From NCBI GenBank assembly GCA_002914805.1, contig JXTB01000104.1, positions 860,987 to 924,986 of the forward strand: a stretch of DNA of 64,000 nt, written 5' to 3'. The position numbers and the translations under genes are program-made. Origin of the DNA: Parasponia andersonii (lineage: Eukaryota; Streptophyta; Magnoliopsida; Rosales; Cannabaceae). This document shows, piece by piece, positions 1 through 10,978 of the stretch; the stretch's first letter is position 1; every line of letters begins with the position of its first letter. The notes beneath the pieces were generated by a model. The model worked only from the letters and a program-made list of their open reading frames with translations, did not search any database and had not been told where the DNA came from.

Positions 1-1060
1 GAGTACATTCCAAAAATGTAGTCAAAAACACAATCCAATGGCCGGATCGAAAACTAAAATTCAAAAACTCAAAATACTCAAAAATGACAATTTTTGATCT
101 GGACAGTATGGAGTTGAGATATATATAACTTGATGATCCTTACGATGATACAAATCCAACGGGACCGGTTTAGAGTCGAATGGACGCCGGAATCTTTGCC
201 GGCGGCCAAAAATCCAAAATGGGTCAAAACGGCTTTTATGGAGTTTTCCGGCGAACCGGTGACCGGTGGCAGCTGCTGATGACCGGCGGAGGTGCGCGGC
301 AGCTCGATGAGTTGACGCCGGTCAGTGAGCGGCCCGGACGGTGGCAGGGCGGGCGGCGTGGCTTCCTTTGGCCGAGAGAGAGAGAGAGAGACGAGGGAGA
401 GAAAGAGAGAGAGAGATCTGGAGGGGGGAATGAAACGAGAGGGAAGAGAGAGAAGGGAAATATATGTATATATAATCTGTTTTTTTTTTTGGTCAAAAGA
501 CCATTTTGCCCTTTAAAAAAATGAGTTTTTACAATCGTATTGCACATACCATAGGATCATACATGAGATTCATGTTAGGTATCGCAGTGTTTAATGGACG
601 GCCATTATTCCTACCTTCGGTGAGAGCCCGTAAAATCGCACGGAGGTTTTTCTAATTACCCCCATTCGGTAGGTGTATGCATTCAGTTGTTCTTCCGGTT
701 CAGTAGGATTAGATACATGAGTATCTCCCTAGTTTTCTGGGACTAGGTATCAGGCAAAGAGTATTCAGTACATGTAGTACGAGTTACTTTGGTTCATGAC
801 GAGAGCATACGAGCTCATGAAATTTTTGATTTGTGATATGTGCTATGGATTATTTATATGATTTCTCTCTATTGATTTTGAGTATGATTTCTGTTGATGA
901 TTTCAACTGGCTTTTGATTTGAATATATTATGAATTATTTGTAGAAAAACTAACCATATAGGTAATTTATAAATGAATATTTTTCCCAAAATAGTAATTG
1001 GGTATCCTATTGGGCATTTCATGCTCATCCCCTACTCTCCCTCTCAAGTAGTGCTCAAGG
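1..1060 (+). repeat. LTR-retrotransposon-like repeat, copy A (cut by window edge)
   Basis: The stretch at about 538-822 matches, in inverted orientation, the stretch at about 6300-6602 of copy B. Shared landmarks in the same order are 'gagagcccgtaaa', 'cattcggtagg', 'ggattaga.acatgagt', 'gtcaggca' (here 'tatcaggca') and 'tacatgtagta'. A GC-rich block at 180-370 and a (GA)n tract at 378-412 lie upstream. The open frames in the GC-rich block look incidental, with no recognisable domain. The right boundary is approximate, and the left end lies outside the window. Confidence 0.6.
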
Positions 1061-4000
1061 TAACACTGGAAACACAAGAGCAGATGAGTGAGAGAAATTT
1101 GTCTATCGATTAGTTAGTAAGTTTGTAGAGTAGAATAATTATTGTTTAAACGTGTGACTTATATTAAATACTTAAGGGCCCGCTACAAGGACTCGGTCTA
1201 TATAACTAGTGTGCTAAATTCTAAGACTACTGATAATGATATTTGGTTTGTTTTTAATAAATTTTATTAACAATTTATGTCTAAAGGTGATCACAAAACT
1301 GTGAGATTTATAATTTGAATTAATTTCAAAAACTTTTACAAAAGCTGTCATTTTTAAACTAGTATTGTTTTCCTGTAAAATTGAAGTTTCTGAAATTTTC
1401 TAAAACAATTAATGAATTTTTATTTGTGAAATTTTTTTTCTGCCACTAGTCCAAAATTTGAGTCGTGACTGCTAACTTTTTATCTATTTTTTTTACAATT
1501 GTGCTAATATATAGGTTAGCTCCCTTTACTGATGAAAGGTGTTTTGGGTTAAAGTCAGTACGGTCGGAGATTTATGAACAATCCACTTCAATAAGATCCA
1601 CGGACTACCTTCAACTCGGTAACCTTTATTTTATTACCAAAAATTTTTCTTATCATTTTAATTTTTTAATAATTATAAATTTATATATTATGATATACTT
1701 GGTGGCAAATTTGGAATAAAAAATAGCATTGAAGTAGATGATAACGGTCGTGGTTTTGGCTTACCTTTAGCATTGGCACATAGATTTGTCATTGCCACGA
1801 TTCTCTTATTACTCTAGCAATAGTAGATATTAGTATTACTAATTTACTATACAGAAATAAATATTCGAGGAAAAGTTGGCATACGTGTCCAATGTGGTGG
1901 TTAAAGAAAGAGGATAAAGGAAACTTGGCATCAAAAATGGAAGCCAGAGATATACAAACCGGACAAATTCGGTTTAAATATTGTTCACTACGGTGATCCT
2001 ATGTACAAGTCTTTACTGCTGATACAAGAAGCGCGCCAATAAGATTGCTTTACAAGTGATGTCTGAGTTGATCTGCCAATAGCTGTTAGTAGTTGCAGCA
2101 TTCAGAGAGCATGGCACTCGTAGAGTATCCTAGCTCCTCCTGCTAGAGCTGCCGTTTCTTGCAGAAAATGAAATGACCACTGTGTCACTTGCCAAATATG
2201 CGGTGCAAAATGTCGTTCCTCTTGAATTAGGGTAGGGGCAGTTTAGGTAATTTTGGCTGACTGGGATTTACTGTACACTACCCTTCTGCTATAAATGAGT
2301 TTCCGGTATCTTTCAGATAAACATGTTTGTAGATTGATCTATACTTGGCTTTTATTTGTAGAGAGAGTACAAGCCAGCTAGCATTGTGTTTCCTTGCTGT
2401 TTTCTCTCTTCCTGTTTGGCGAGAGAGAAAAATAGCAAATTCAGAGAAGAGCAGCACTAGAGCAAGTATTTTTATATATATATTGTACCATCCGAACTCC
2501 ACCTCACGCTCCTCCTCGACATTTTCTACATGGTTAGATTCTGATAGTTTTTCTTTTCTCCTAGTTTTCAGCATTAGATTTGGTTAATTTTAATATATAT
2601 TTTTTTACGATCATGTGCTTGATTTATGCGTTTTCTCGTTAATATTATAATTTGTTAATGCTATAGAAATTCAAACTATTATTCCAAATTATTAATATAT
2701 ATCAACTTTCGCTGCAAGTGAGTTGTGAATGTTATTGAGCTGAATTGTTGGTAGGTTATAATACAATAATTTCGAGCGAAAATTCGTATAGTACATGTGT
2801 TAGTATTAAAAATTTTAAATAATAATTGGGATTTCTAAGATCATCGAAGTTAATTCATACGTTAGCAGAATAATAGTGGCATTGAATGGACATTTAGAGG
2901 AAATACTGGTAAGAACATGAATTAGTTTTTATCTTTTACAGACCTACATATATTTTCTCTCCAATATTACTTTATAAACTTTCGAATTGAAATTAGTGTG
3001 TTACTGCTGGATATGTGAACCCGCTTAAATATCTCATATTTTAATAAGATAACAAAACATGATCCACAAATCATAATATAGTCCACATACGTCAAGTAGA
3101 GCGATAAAGATGCTCAAATTTAAAAGCTACTACATATATATCACTCGGAAGATTGAGGAGAGCAATAAAAATATATGTACCTGTTTTGAGATATTTTTAT
3201 TACCTTCAATCATGTTGCCAGATCTCCACTCGACGTTGATGAGCATCGTGAGAACTAACATTAGTCGTACAGCTGCCACATTGCTTTTTCCTGACTCAGA
3301 TAATTGTATGCGTACTTCACTTGCACCTCACAAATTTTTCTTTCTTTTTCTTTTTTCTTTCCAATTTTTTTTTATCTTTTTTTAAGTTATTATGATCATG
3401 AAATAATGGCAAGTTTTCCGAGAAGTCCTGACTGTATATTTCAATGTTTTTGTTTCTTTTTTTTTTTTTTTATGGATTCAATGTTTTTGTTTGATTTAAT
3501 GATTTTAGTTATTGTCGCCTAGCGGGTGCTGTTATTATCTTATTTTTTATTTTATTCATTTTTTTAGGAAGGTCACAGGTAGTGTACATAATATATAGTT
3601 CATACTTTAAAATTAAATTATTGTATGTAGTTAGGAAGAAAGTTATATACGTACGTTTTTATGCATATCCACGTATCATGGTGTGACACTGAAGTTCAGA
3701 ATCGTGGCCATTTGTGGTGTTGACAAAATATAGATCGTATCAGTTAGATGAATGGCTCTGAGCCTCTGAATGCAAACGAAAGTAAACTTTTTTTTCTTTT
3801 ATTTTTATAATAAGCAAACAAAAACACAATGATATATTTTTTAAAAAAACAAAATTATAATGATATATTGGTATCAAGTACCGATAGCTTTATTGAATAT
3901 ATGCTGATTTAATTGATATTTTCTATTATATATGTATTACAGTATAAATATGGTGTAGTGCACCCACTATCCAGACTAAACCAACTATATATATGCGTTA

Positions 4001-4277
4001 ATTTATTGCTTCGGATTAATTTATTGTCCATATCCTGCGAGAAAAAGAAAATCCTTGATTTTTATTTTATATATAATTTTTTTTGTCAGAGTACAATCCG
4101 AATTTTAAAATATATTGATGATCAATTGTAATGAGTATTCTAATGTTTTTTTTTATATTTCTTTATACTTTCTAGGTAAATTGGAGCGTTACGGGAGGAA
4201 AATTTCCAGAAAGGCCAAAAAATATACTCCAAGTTAGTATAAAAATATATATTCTTATTTTGTTTTCAATCCATACA
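1061..4277. other. AT-rich intergenic region upstream of the FAF-like gene
   Basis: I see no convincing coding region. Only low-complexity short frames and T-runs are present. One stretch (2285-2590, listed separately) has promoter or leader character. The rest has no recognisable gene, RNA or transposon end. Confidence 0.5.
2285..2590 (+). promoter_or_regulatory. Possible promoter and untranslated leader without an assigned gene
   Basis: A TATA-like 'ctataaatga' at about 2289 is followed by about 250 bases richer in C and in GA/CT runs than the surroundings, the composition of a plant 5' leader. No long frame follows before the FAF-like gene at 4381, which has its own nearer TATA box. It could be a distal leader of that gene, a non-coding transcript or a decayed gene. 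Support is weak. Confidence 0.2.
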
Positions 4278-4283
4278 TATAAA
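4278..4283 (+). promoter_or_regulatory. TATA box of the FAF-like gene
   Basis: TATAAA lies about 100 bases upstream of the first ATG (4381), the expected spacing for a plant core promoter with a short leader. Confidence 0.5.
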
Positions 4284-4380
4284 GGGTTTAATTTAAAAAC
4301 CTTCTCTTCCATGGAGCTTTAGATCAAGCATAACAAATATCCTTTTCAAGAAAAAAAAAAAAAGATCAAGCATAAATAAT

Positions 4381-5460
4381 ATGGATTTGTTGGGTCCGTT
4401 TTGCTTATTCAGTAGAGCTAAGTCAGTGATTTCCTCTCTTTCTGCTGGCATTATATTATGGACAACTGGATCATCATCTCCCATGCAAACCCTAAATGGA
4501 TATTTTCCACCGGATCATCTTGACCAACACCTCCAACTTGGACTCAAAACCCTAATTCACACACAACCAGATCATCAATCCCCTGCCATTGCGGATCATC
4601 ATCCGGAAATTATCCATTCCTACAATGTGAAGACGAACTCATCGTCATCACCGCCTTGGGCAGCAGGCCTATTATTCTCGCCGCCACCGCTAATATTGGA
4701 CGACTTAATTGGGACGGACAGTGGCGTCCACAATATGATCATGAGCTTGAGCTACGAACAACGGATTAGTGATCAATCTCACAAGGGATGGAATAATGGA
4801 CGGGAGCGAGCAGCTAAAAGGGAGCGGCATTATCCGCCGCCTATACCATTGCTGGCACAGACAGGGAATTTGGCAGGTCGAATGCCGTGGATTTTGACCC
4901 GGGATTACTCTGACGGTAGGCTCCTCCTCAACGTCCAGCGGGTGCAGCACCATGAGTACTTCAAAGCCCACCGCGAGAATGGCCGTCTGATTTTAATTCT
5001 CGTGACCATAGAAGATACAACATCAAGTAATAGTACTAGATATTGTGATGATGATGATGATGATGATGATGATCAGGATCAAGAGCAAGAGTTTGAAGAC
5101 GCAGTAGAAGCACAACAGTCATCATCACCACCACCACTCCAATTCTTCGAAGAAGAAGAAGAGGATCGTGATTATGACAAGTTTATAGAATCTGAAACTG
5201 AAGATCGTGATCGTTGGATGAACGGCGATGATGATGAGATTATAAGTAGTACTGATGATCATGTGATGGCTTTGGAGTCGGTACTATCTCATGAATTGTC
5301 ATATCTGGAAAATGCAATATCCACAACTAGGTATGCGTGCGGAATGCTGATGGATTCGATTTTGGTCTGCAACGCTAGCAGTTTCCATGAACGAAGCCAT
5401 CTCTACTCATTTCAGCAGTCTGCTTCTCCACTCCGGCCTATGACCACTGTCATCATGTAA
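4381..5460 (+). CDS. FANTASTIC FOUR-like (FAF domain) protein
   Basis: A single-exon frame of 359 codons. Residues about 166-210 form the FAF domain: 'RMPWILTRDYSDGRLLL' followed by an 'AHRENGRLILIL' segment, matching the family pattern of P-R...DGRL and R-DGRL blocks. After it comes an acidic tail with nine consecutive Asp (from residue 223, encoded by pure GAT repeats) and Glu runs near residues 258-266. The N-terminal part is rich in His, Ser and Pro. FAF proteins in Arabidopsis tune shoot meristem size, and a longer FAF-like member is annotated as chloroplastic. Plant FAF genes are typically intronless, as here. The first ATG (4381) is used because it follows the TATA box. ATG 4483 (residue 35, MQTLNG) is an alternative that would drop a hydrophobic leader. 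Family assignment is firm; which subfamily and which start are less sure. Confidence 0.85.
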   Translation: MDLLGPFCLFSRAKSVISSLSAGIILWTTGSSSPMQTLNGYFPPDHLDQHLQLGLKTLIHTQPDHQSPAIADHHPEIIHSYNVKTNSSSSPPWAAGLLFSPPPLILDDLIGTDSGVHNMIMSLSYEQRISDQSHKGWNNGRERAAKRERHYPPPIPLLAQTGNLAGRMPWILTRDYSDGRLLLNVQRVQHHEYFKAHRENGRLILILVTIEDTTSSNSTRYCDDDDDDDDDQDQEQEFEDAVEAQQSSSPPPLQFFEEEEEDRDYDKFIESETEDRDRWMNGDDDEIISSTDDHVMALESVLSHELSYLENAISTTRYACGMLMDSILVCNASSFHERSHLYSFQQSASPLRPMTTVIM

Positions 5461-5675
5461 ACTAATAAAAAAAAAAAACTGAGTTATATCATAAAAAGAG
5501 TGCGTATGTATAAAGCTGCTAGAGTACTAGGTAGGTACTGTTACAATTGATTTGGAAAGGCATATTATTTGTTAATCCCTTATTTTGTTTATTTACCATC
5601 GTTACATGTATATTGTCCTTCGCAAATAATTAGATAAAGTTATCTTTAATACCTTTGTGATTTATAAATGTACAT

Positions 5676-8170
5676 TGTCACGACCCAAACCCCACGTAGT
5701 AACAGAAGGGGAATTTCACAAAATTTGAAATTTTTTTTTTTTTTGGTATTATGAATTCTAACCAATGAACTTATCCCACAATTCATAATCACTAATAAAC
5801 ACAGACTGAAAAATTATAAGAAAAATCAAATTCTCAGATAATTTACTGAGCATCATCATTCACATCTCAACATCAAGCTAGAATGACATATATAGTTACA
5901 GACATTTTTCAAGTAACACACTTAACATAAATGCTAGCAATATCCATATATTTAACAAGACTTAAACACGAGTCTTGTATTCAGACTCCTAGCATTACCA
6001 AGTCTCAAACTATGAATAAAAGATAACTTCTTATTCCACTTGTTAACCGTCAATGTCACACTGGATACCACCTGTACAGAAAGTAGGGAGGATGAGCATA
6101 AATTACCCAGTAAATTACCCAATTTCCCTTTTTGGAAAAATCTTTTATAAATCTCAAAAGATCTGCATGGTTAATAGTACCAAAAAGCATTTTTATAAAT
6201 ATTAAGGATTTAAACCATTTACAGAAAACCATGCTAAAACTAAAACCAGATATCCAGTTCAAAACATATAAAAGTCTCAATTAAAATAAGCATAATGCAC
6301 ATCACATGAATCAACACATCACATGAGCTCTCATCCTCTCATCACAACTAGAGCAACTTATACTACATGTATTGAGTGCTTTCTGCCTGACATCTATCTC
6401 TGGAAAACGGAGGGACACTCATGTGTCTAATCCTATCAAACCGGAGGGGCACCGAATGCCTATGCCTACCGAATGGAGATAGTCAGAAAATAAACCCCGC
6501 GCAAGTTTACGGGCTCTCATCGAAGGCAGGTGTACTAGTCCGCCTACTACAATACCGTGATGGCTAAGATGACTCCCATGCATGATCGTATGAAATGTGC
6601 AATATATAGACTCTCAAACAACCATGCAGTGATTTAACATTCTAGACATACTCTGATTTTTAATTAAAATCCATTTTGTACTTTAAAATCCAATAGTATA
6701 GTTTCTATGGTTTTACCAAATTACAAGTATAAAAATTTGTGTAAAATCATATTTAAAAATATCTAGAGCAGTCTACAATATTTCACAAATTCATAGTTCA
6801 TTAAAATAACTATTCAAATAATTCAATTTAATAAAATCACGAAATTTCATTTTTCAGAATAAATTCCAATTTTAATGAAAATAATAGAAAACAAGGAAAT
6901 TGAATTCCCTACCTCGAAATAGTAATTATGCTGAGCTAACGACGCTAGAAATATCCTCAATTGATCACCGGGTTGTTCGAACAGTTGTTCTCGAATCTCG
7001 TCACGTTCACTTGAAAAGTTGACATTTCAAACGGAGTATCGGATTGAGAAACAGAGATCACATTTAATTCAGAATACCCAAAAATGTTGGTTTAGATATA
7101 AAGTTCGTCGAAAACGGGTCCTTGTATAGGACCGGCCTGTGACACGCAAAACGGTGCAATTCACGAGCTATTTTCTCGATTTTCGTGCCACTTCAGAAAA
7201 TAGTGATAATATATATCAAACTTCATGTCCTGACCTCACTGAGTCCAAATTCGAAGTCAGAACTCAGTTTCAAGGTCTCAAACATTAAATGGGCTCAAAA
7301 ATCCAAAAAATATAAAAATACCACATTTTGAAAATAATTAGAAAAATACCATAACGATCTTCCGATTATCATTTTAACACTTAAAAAATCATGGAATTTC
7401 ATGTTTCAAACTCCTCTATCACGTGGTAAAAGTTTCTCGGGAAAAATAACTCAATTCTGAAATAATTACGAAAATACCACAAAAATTAATTATTAAAAAA
7501 TATTGCTACAGTAGTCAACTTCTCACCGGAGCTGAGTTAGTGGCCGAGAGTGGTCGGAAATGAAAGCTGGAGTCGAGACGAATCCAACAGTGGTAGTGGT
7601 GCGGTGATCGGACGTCGGACGGTGGAACGACGGGCAAAAAACCGATCGGCAGGCGGTGGATTCGGGCTGCGATTTCTCCGGCGAGAGGCGGTGGTTCACG
7701 GCGGCAGTACCCAGTGTTGGTTCATCGGCGTCTTCTAGTCATGGCGGGCAGGCGCGTCTGACACGGCGACGGCTGGTGGTGGTCGCACGTGAACAGTAAC
7801 AAAGGGTGGATCTCGAGGGCTTCCGTGGAGATGAAATGAGAAATAAGGGGTTTTTATGCAATTTTCAAAAATTGTAGCAGTGGGATACGCGGTGCAATCT
7901 GATTCGACTGAAAAAAAATTTCTGAAATTCCACTTTGGCCACAATTTTAAAAAGATTCTTTCACTTTAGTCCCTCCTTACACTTCTGTCCCCAGTTAGAA
8001 ATTTCTTTTTCACTTTTACCCCAAATGCACCTAGACTTTATCTTGTCTAGATTCAATACCAAATTTATTTCTGATTTTTATTTAATTAATCTAAAAATAC
8101 AAAATTACCAAATTATCGTTAAAGTAAAATTACTTAATTACCTTTACAAAATTTAAGATTTTACAACATA
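5676..8170 (-). repeat. LTR-retrotransposon-like repeat, copy B (inverted relative to copy A)
   Basis: It begins at a sharp terminus TGTCACGACCC, a common start of plant gypsy-type LTRs. The segment 6300-6602 read on the minus strand is clearly homologous to copy A (538-822). A further weaker match is the 'aattgggta...atgctcatcc' segment (6085-6125 here, about 996-1035 in copy A). A GC-rich block (7530-7830) is non-coding in appearance. No protease, reverse transcriptase or integrase frame is seen, so this is a solo LTR or a non-autonomous element. The right end is not sharp, and I found no matching 5-bp target duplication. Confidence 0.55.
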
Positions 8171-8289
8171 GTCTTCTGTGTATAGGTTTTTCAAAGAACA
8201 ATATCACGTGGGTCACTTGTGTATCAGCATCACATAGTGATATACACTACAGATCATCTAATATCTAGACGATCTAATAAGTGATACCA

Positions 8290-8737
8290 TGTTTAATCCT
8301 ATATTCTTATAAAACCTAATAATATCCCTCTATTTTCAAAAATAGGAAAAAAGTAACCCTCCTTCATTTTTTGTTCAAATTTTTTACTAAAATCTTTCTA
8401 AATTGTCAATAATACCCTGCCCAAACAACTTATTTTTCAATCTTTTTTAATTACAAAAAATATTTTAAAATTTTTGCCAAAAACAATAATATCAAGATTT
8501 TTCTTATAATCTAAAGAAAAAAACTAATTAGATATAGGAGTATTTGGTAATAAGTTTTGAAAATATATGTGAGGCTATTTTAAACATTTCGCAGTTCAAG
8601 TTTGACCAAAATGATAGATAATACATATTTTTTCCTATTTTGAAAAACAGAATGAATACTTTTGAGTTTTATGAAAATAAAAAGTTAATAATCGTGCTAT
8701 TTAGTTAAAATAAATAAGGTATTTTTGGGTTTATCCC
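8290..8737. mobile_element. Foldback MITE-like element, family 2 copy 1
   Basis: The left part ('ctctattttcaaaaatagg', then 'caaattttttactaaaat') and the right part, read in reverse complement, are similar, so the segment is a large imperfect inverted repeat. The same arrangement recurs at 54133-54600. The right end reads GGGATAAACCC on the minus strand, a MULE-like terminus. The left end is eroded and no target duplication is certain. Confidence 0.45.
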
Positions 8738-9580
8738 TTAATTAATTTGGTGTCAGCACCATTACGTATTGTTTGGTGTTCTAACATTACTATTTGGGAC
8801 ATTAGGAGAATGAAAATAATGACAAGTACCGTACATTAATAGATAGATGTGTAACTTAGTATGTACCATAAAATTTACATTTATGTCTTACACCCACTTC
8901 TTTGAAAATCGATCGATTTTTAAAATTCATCTGAAATAATGTCTATTTTTCTAATGCCTGCGTATAACAGCTAAAATATTATGTACCACGTAAATTTGTT
9001 GATATACATGCCATAAAAAACAAAAAAAATTCCAGATTCTAATTTCTCTAGTTGTTTTCCATAATGTTAGTAAATTAGTATGTATTGGTGAAACGATTGT
9101 TAACAATCACAATCGATCAATCCATTTAAAAAAAAAAAAAAAATCGTGAGATCACAAAGGCGGACAACTTGCAACAATTATAGAAGGATTTTTTTTTTTA
9201 AGAAAAAGGAAGTATATATAAAAAAACGTTTACCGGAGCATATTATTAATTAAGACTTCCCCTTTCACAAAAAATAAAACAAAATTAGGACATCTTAAAT
9301 ATAAAGTTTAACTGGAACCTCCAAGAATCCTCTTTCAATTCTTTGCACGTACTGACAGAATCCTCATGGGCCATTGGATTTGGACCCAAGCCCAATAGCC
9401 CAATCATCACTAAATAACAATAATAAAAAAATTAGAATAAAAGCCGCAAAGGAAGAAGAATCAATATGTACACAGTGGCCCCACCAACCGCAGATCTGGA
9501 CGTCGACGTCATCCCCATTACCTCATTTAACTTGCTCCTTCATTAGCTTCTTCTTCTGTAACTCCAAGAGACTGCCCCTG
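8738..9580. other. Intergenic region and presumptive F-box gene promoter
   Basis: AT-rich sequence with T- and A-runs. No gene is seen. Base composition becomes more balanced from about 9450, consistent with approach to the transcript start of the F-box/kelch gene. Confidence 0.4.
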
Positions 9581-9603
9581 ACCATTTCTCCATCAGTTAC
9601 ACC

Positions 9604-9662
9604 ATGAATCGGGTCGGGTCCGCCTGAAGCCTTGCCATGAATCGGGTCGAGACAATCTCCAG
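9604..9662 (+). promoter_or_regulatory. 5' leader exon with two near-identical upstream ATGs
   Basis: The 15-mer 'ccatgaatcgggtcg' occurs twice, giving ATGs at 9604 and 9637. The first opens a 7-codon upstream frame ending in TGA. The second runs to a good splice donor (AG then gtcaaat, GT at 9663-9664). This is interpreted as the end of the first, untranslated exon of the F-box/kelch gene. Confidence 0.4.
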
Positions 9663-10695
9663 GTCAAATATTCATACCCTATCCTTTTTTAAAAAATAAA
9701 TTGTTTTTGTCTCTAAAGATCTATGTATTCTGTCCTGTTTGAATTATGGGTTCAAAATTCGTAGATTTCCATGAAACAATTCTTATTTATTTATTATTTT
9801 TGTTGTATTTTATTCATNAATTTGGGTAGTGGAATTTGAAGCTCTCCGGTTTTGGATCTTTTGGTGAATTAGTATTTCATGGCCATTTTAATTTCTCTGA
9901 ATTGTTGAAATTATGGAGTAATTTGATTGCGGGGTTTTGGAAGTTCACTAGTTTATAAAACTAAATAGCTCTGTTTTTTTTTGGGAAATTAAAGGGTTTT
10001 GATGCTCTGAATTTTTTTAATTTTTGCTATTATATTGGTGTACGTAATTATGCTGAATTGCATTCGGGAACGATATGCATAATAGTTCTTCAAACCCTAA
10101 ATTTAATTAAGTGAGGGAAAGGGGATTTTAGTTTAAATCTTCATTTGGAGAATTGTAAGCAGGTTTTGCATATATATATATATATATTGCTGTATTTTTT
10201 TATTGTATTTTTTTATTTTATCTATAGGTAGGTATTTTTTTTTTGTCTATGGCTATAACGAAGTGTATTAAAAAATGTGAATTATTAATGCTTTTTCTCT
10301 CTCTTATTTTTTACCATAAACAAAATTCTCTCTTATTTTTTACCATAAACAAAATATGCATGATAAATTTTCATTAGCCAAATTGATACCTAAATTGATA
10401 CCTATGCATAGATATATATGTATATGTATATGTATATCCTTTTTTCAGGTGGCTTTAGAATTATTAGGACTATTATCATTATAATTTTTATTTTTAGATT
10501 TTTTATTTTTTTTTCATTATAAAATTTTATTTGGGTTAGATTCCTAGTTTGATTAGGAATTTTCTGTTAATTTTTTTTTAATATCAATTAGGAGATCAGC
10601 CTTTTAAATAAGGCTTATACTCGCGTGTAAACAGCATATATCATTAATAATAACTAGCAATTCTGTCTTTCCTCTTTTTTTTTTTCCCTCTTCAG
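9663..10695 (+). other. Probable 5' UTR intron of the F-box/kelch gene
   Basis: The donor is GT at 9663. The acceptor is a polypyrimidine tract followed by 'ccctcttcag' ending at 10695. The intron is T-rich, holds a MITE copy (10229-10432) and contains one ambiguous base at 9818. Splicing is inferred from consensus only. Confidence 0.45.
10229..10432 (-). mobile_element. (TA)n-associated MITE, family 1, copy 1 (partial)
   Basis: It shares the core of this MITE family: 'ggtaggtattttttt' at one end and 'tttcattagccaaattgatacctatgcata' near the other, next to a TA/TG-rich tract. It is internally rearranged: a unit of about 29 bases ('ctctcttattttttaccataaac' core) is tandemly duplicated, and 'aaattgatacct' occurs twice. 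Confidence 0.6.
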
Positions 10696-10978
10696 GAATC
10701 GCTTTATTTTGCATATGCTGCCATTCTATATTTCAGTATTTAGGAGGAAATATAGTCATGAAAGTTATTTCATAATCAGTTTCAGTGAAAAGCATTTTTT
10801 TGTTATTTGTATTTGGTTTGGTTTGTTTACTCTTTTTCTCTCTCATATATGTAGCTTTTTATTATAACACAAATTACAACATATACGGGTGGCAAAAAAG
10901 AGGGCAGCACCTGATCCCAAATCAAAATATTCGAAGAAGTTTTATTTTGAGAGTTGAGTGTTCTTGCCGCCTTTTCAA

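Noticed and set aside
180-524. GC-rich open frames in the left repeat
   Set aside because: They overlap on both strands, end in GA-rich simple sequence, and show no domain. They belong to repeat copy A.
6056-6280. 74-codon minus-strand frame
   Set aside because: Lies inside repeat copy B, has no domain, and composition is that of AT-rich repeat DNA.
5676-8170. Complete LTR retrotransposon with two LTRs
   Set aside because: No second direct copy, no polyprotein motifs and no matching 5-bp flanks. Only a solo-LTR-like or non-autonomous reading is supported.
9818-9818. Single ambiguous bases (also 31177 and 54902)
   Set aside because: Assembly or base-calling uncertainty in non-coding, low-complexity sequence. 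No biological meaning inferred.
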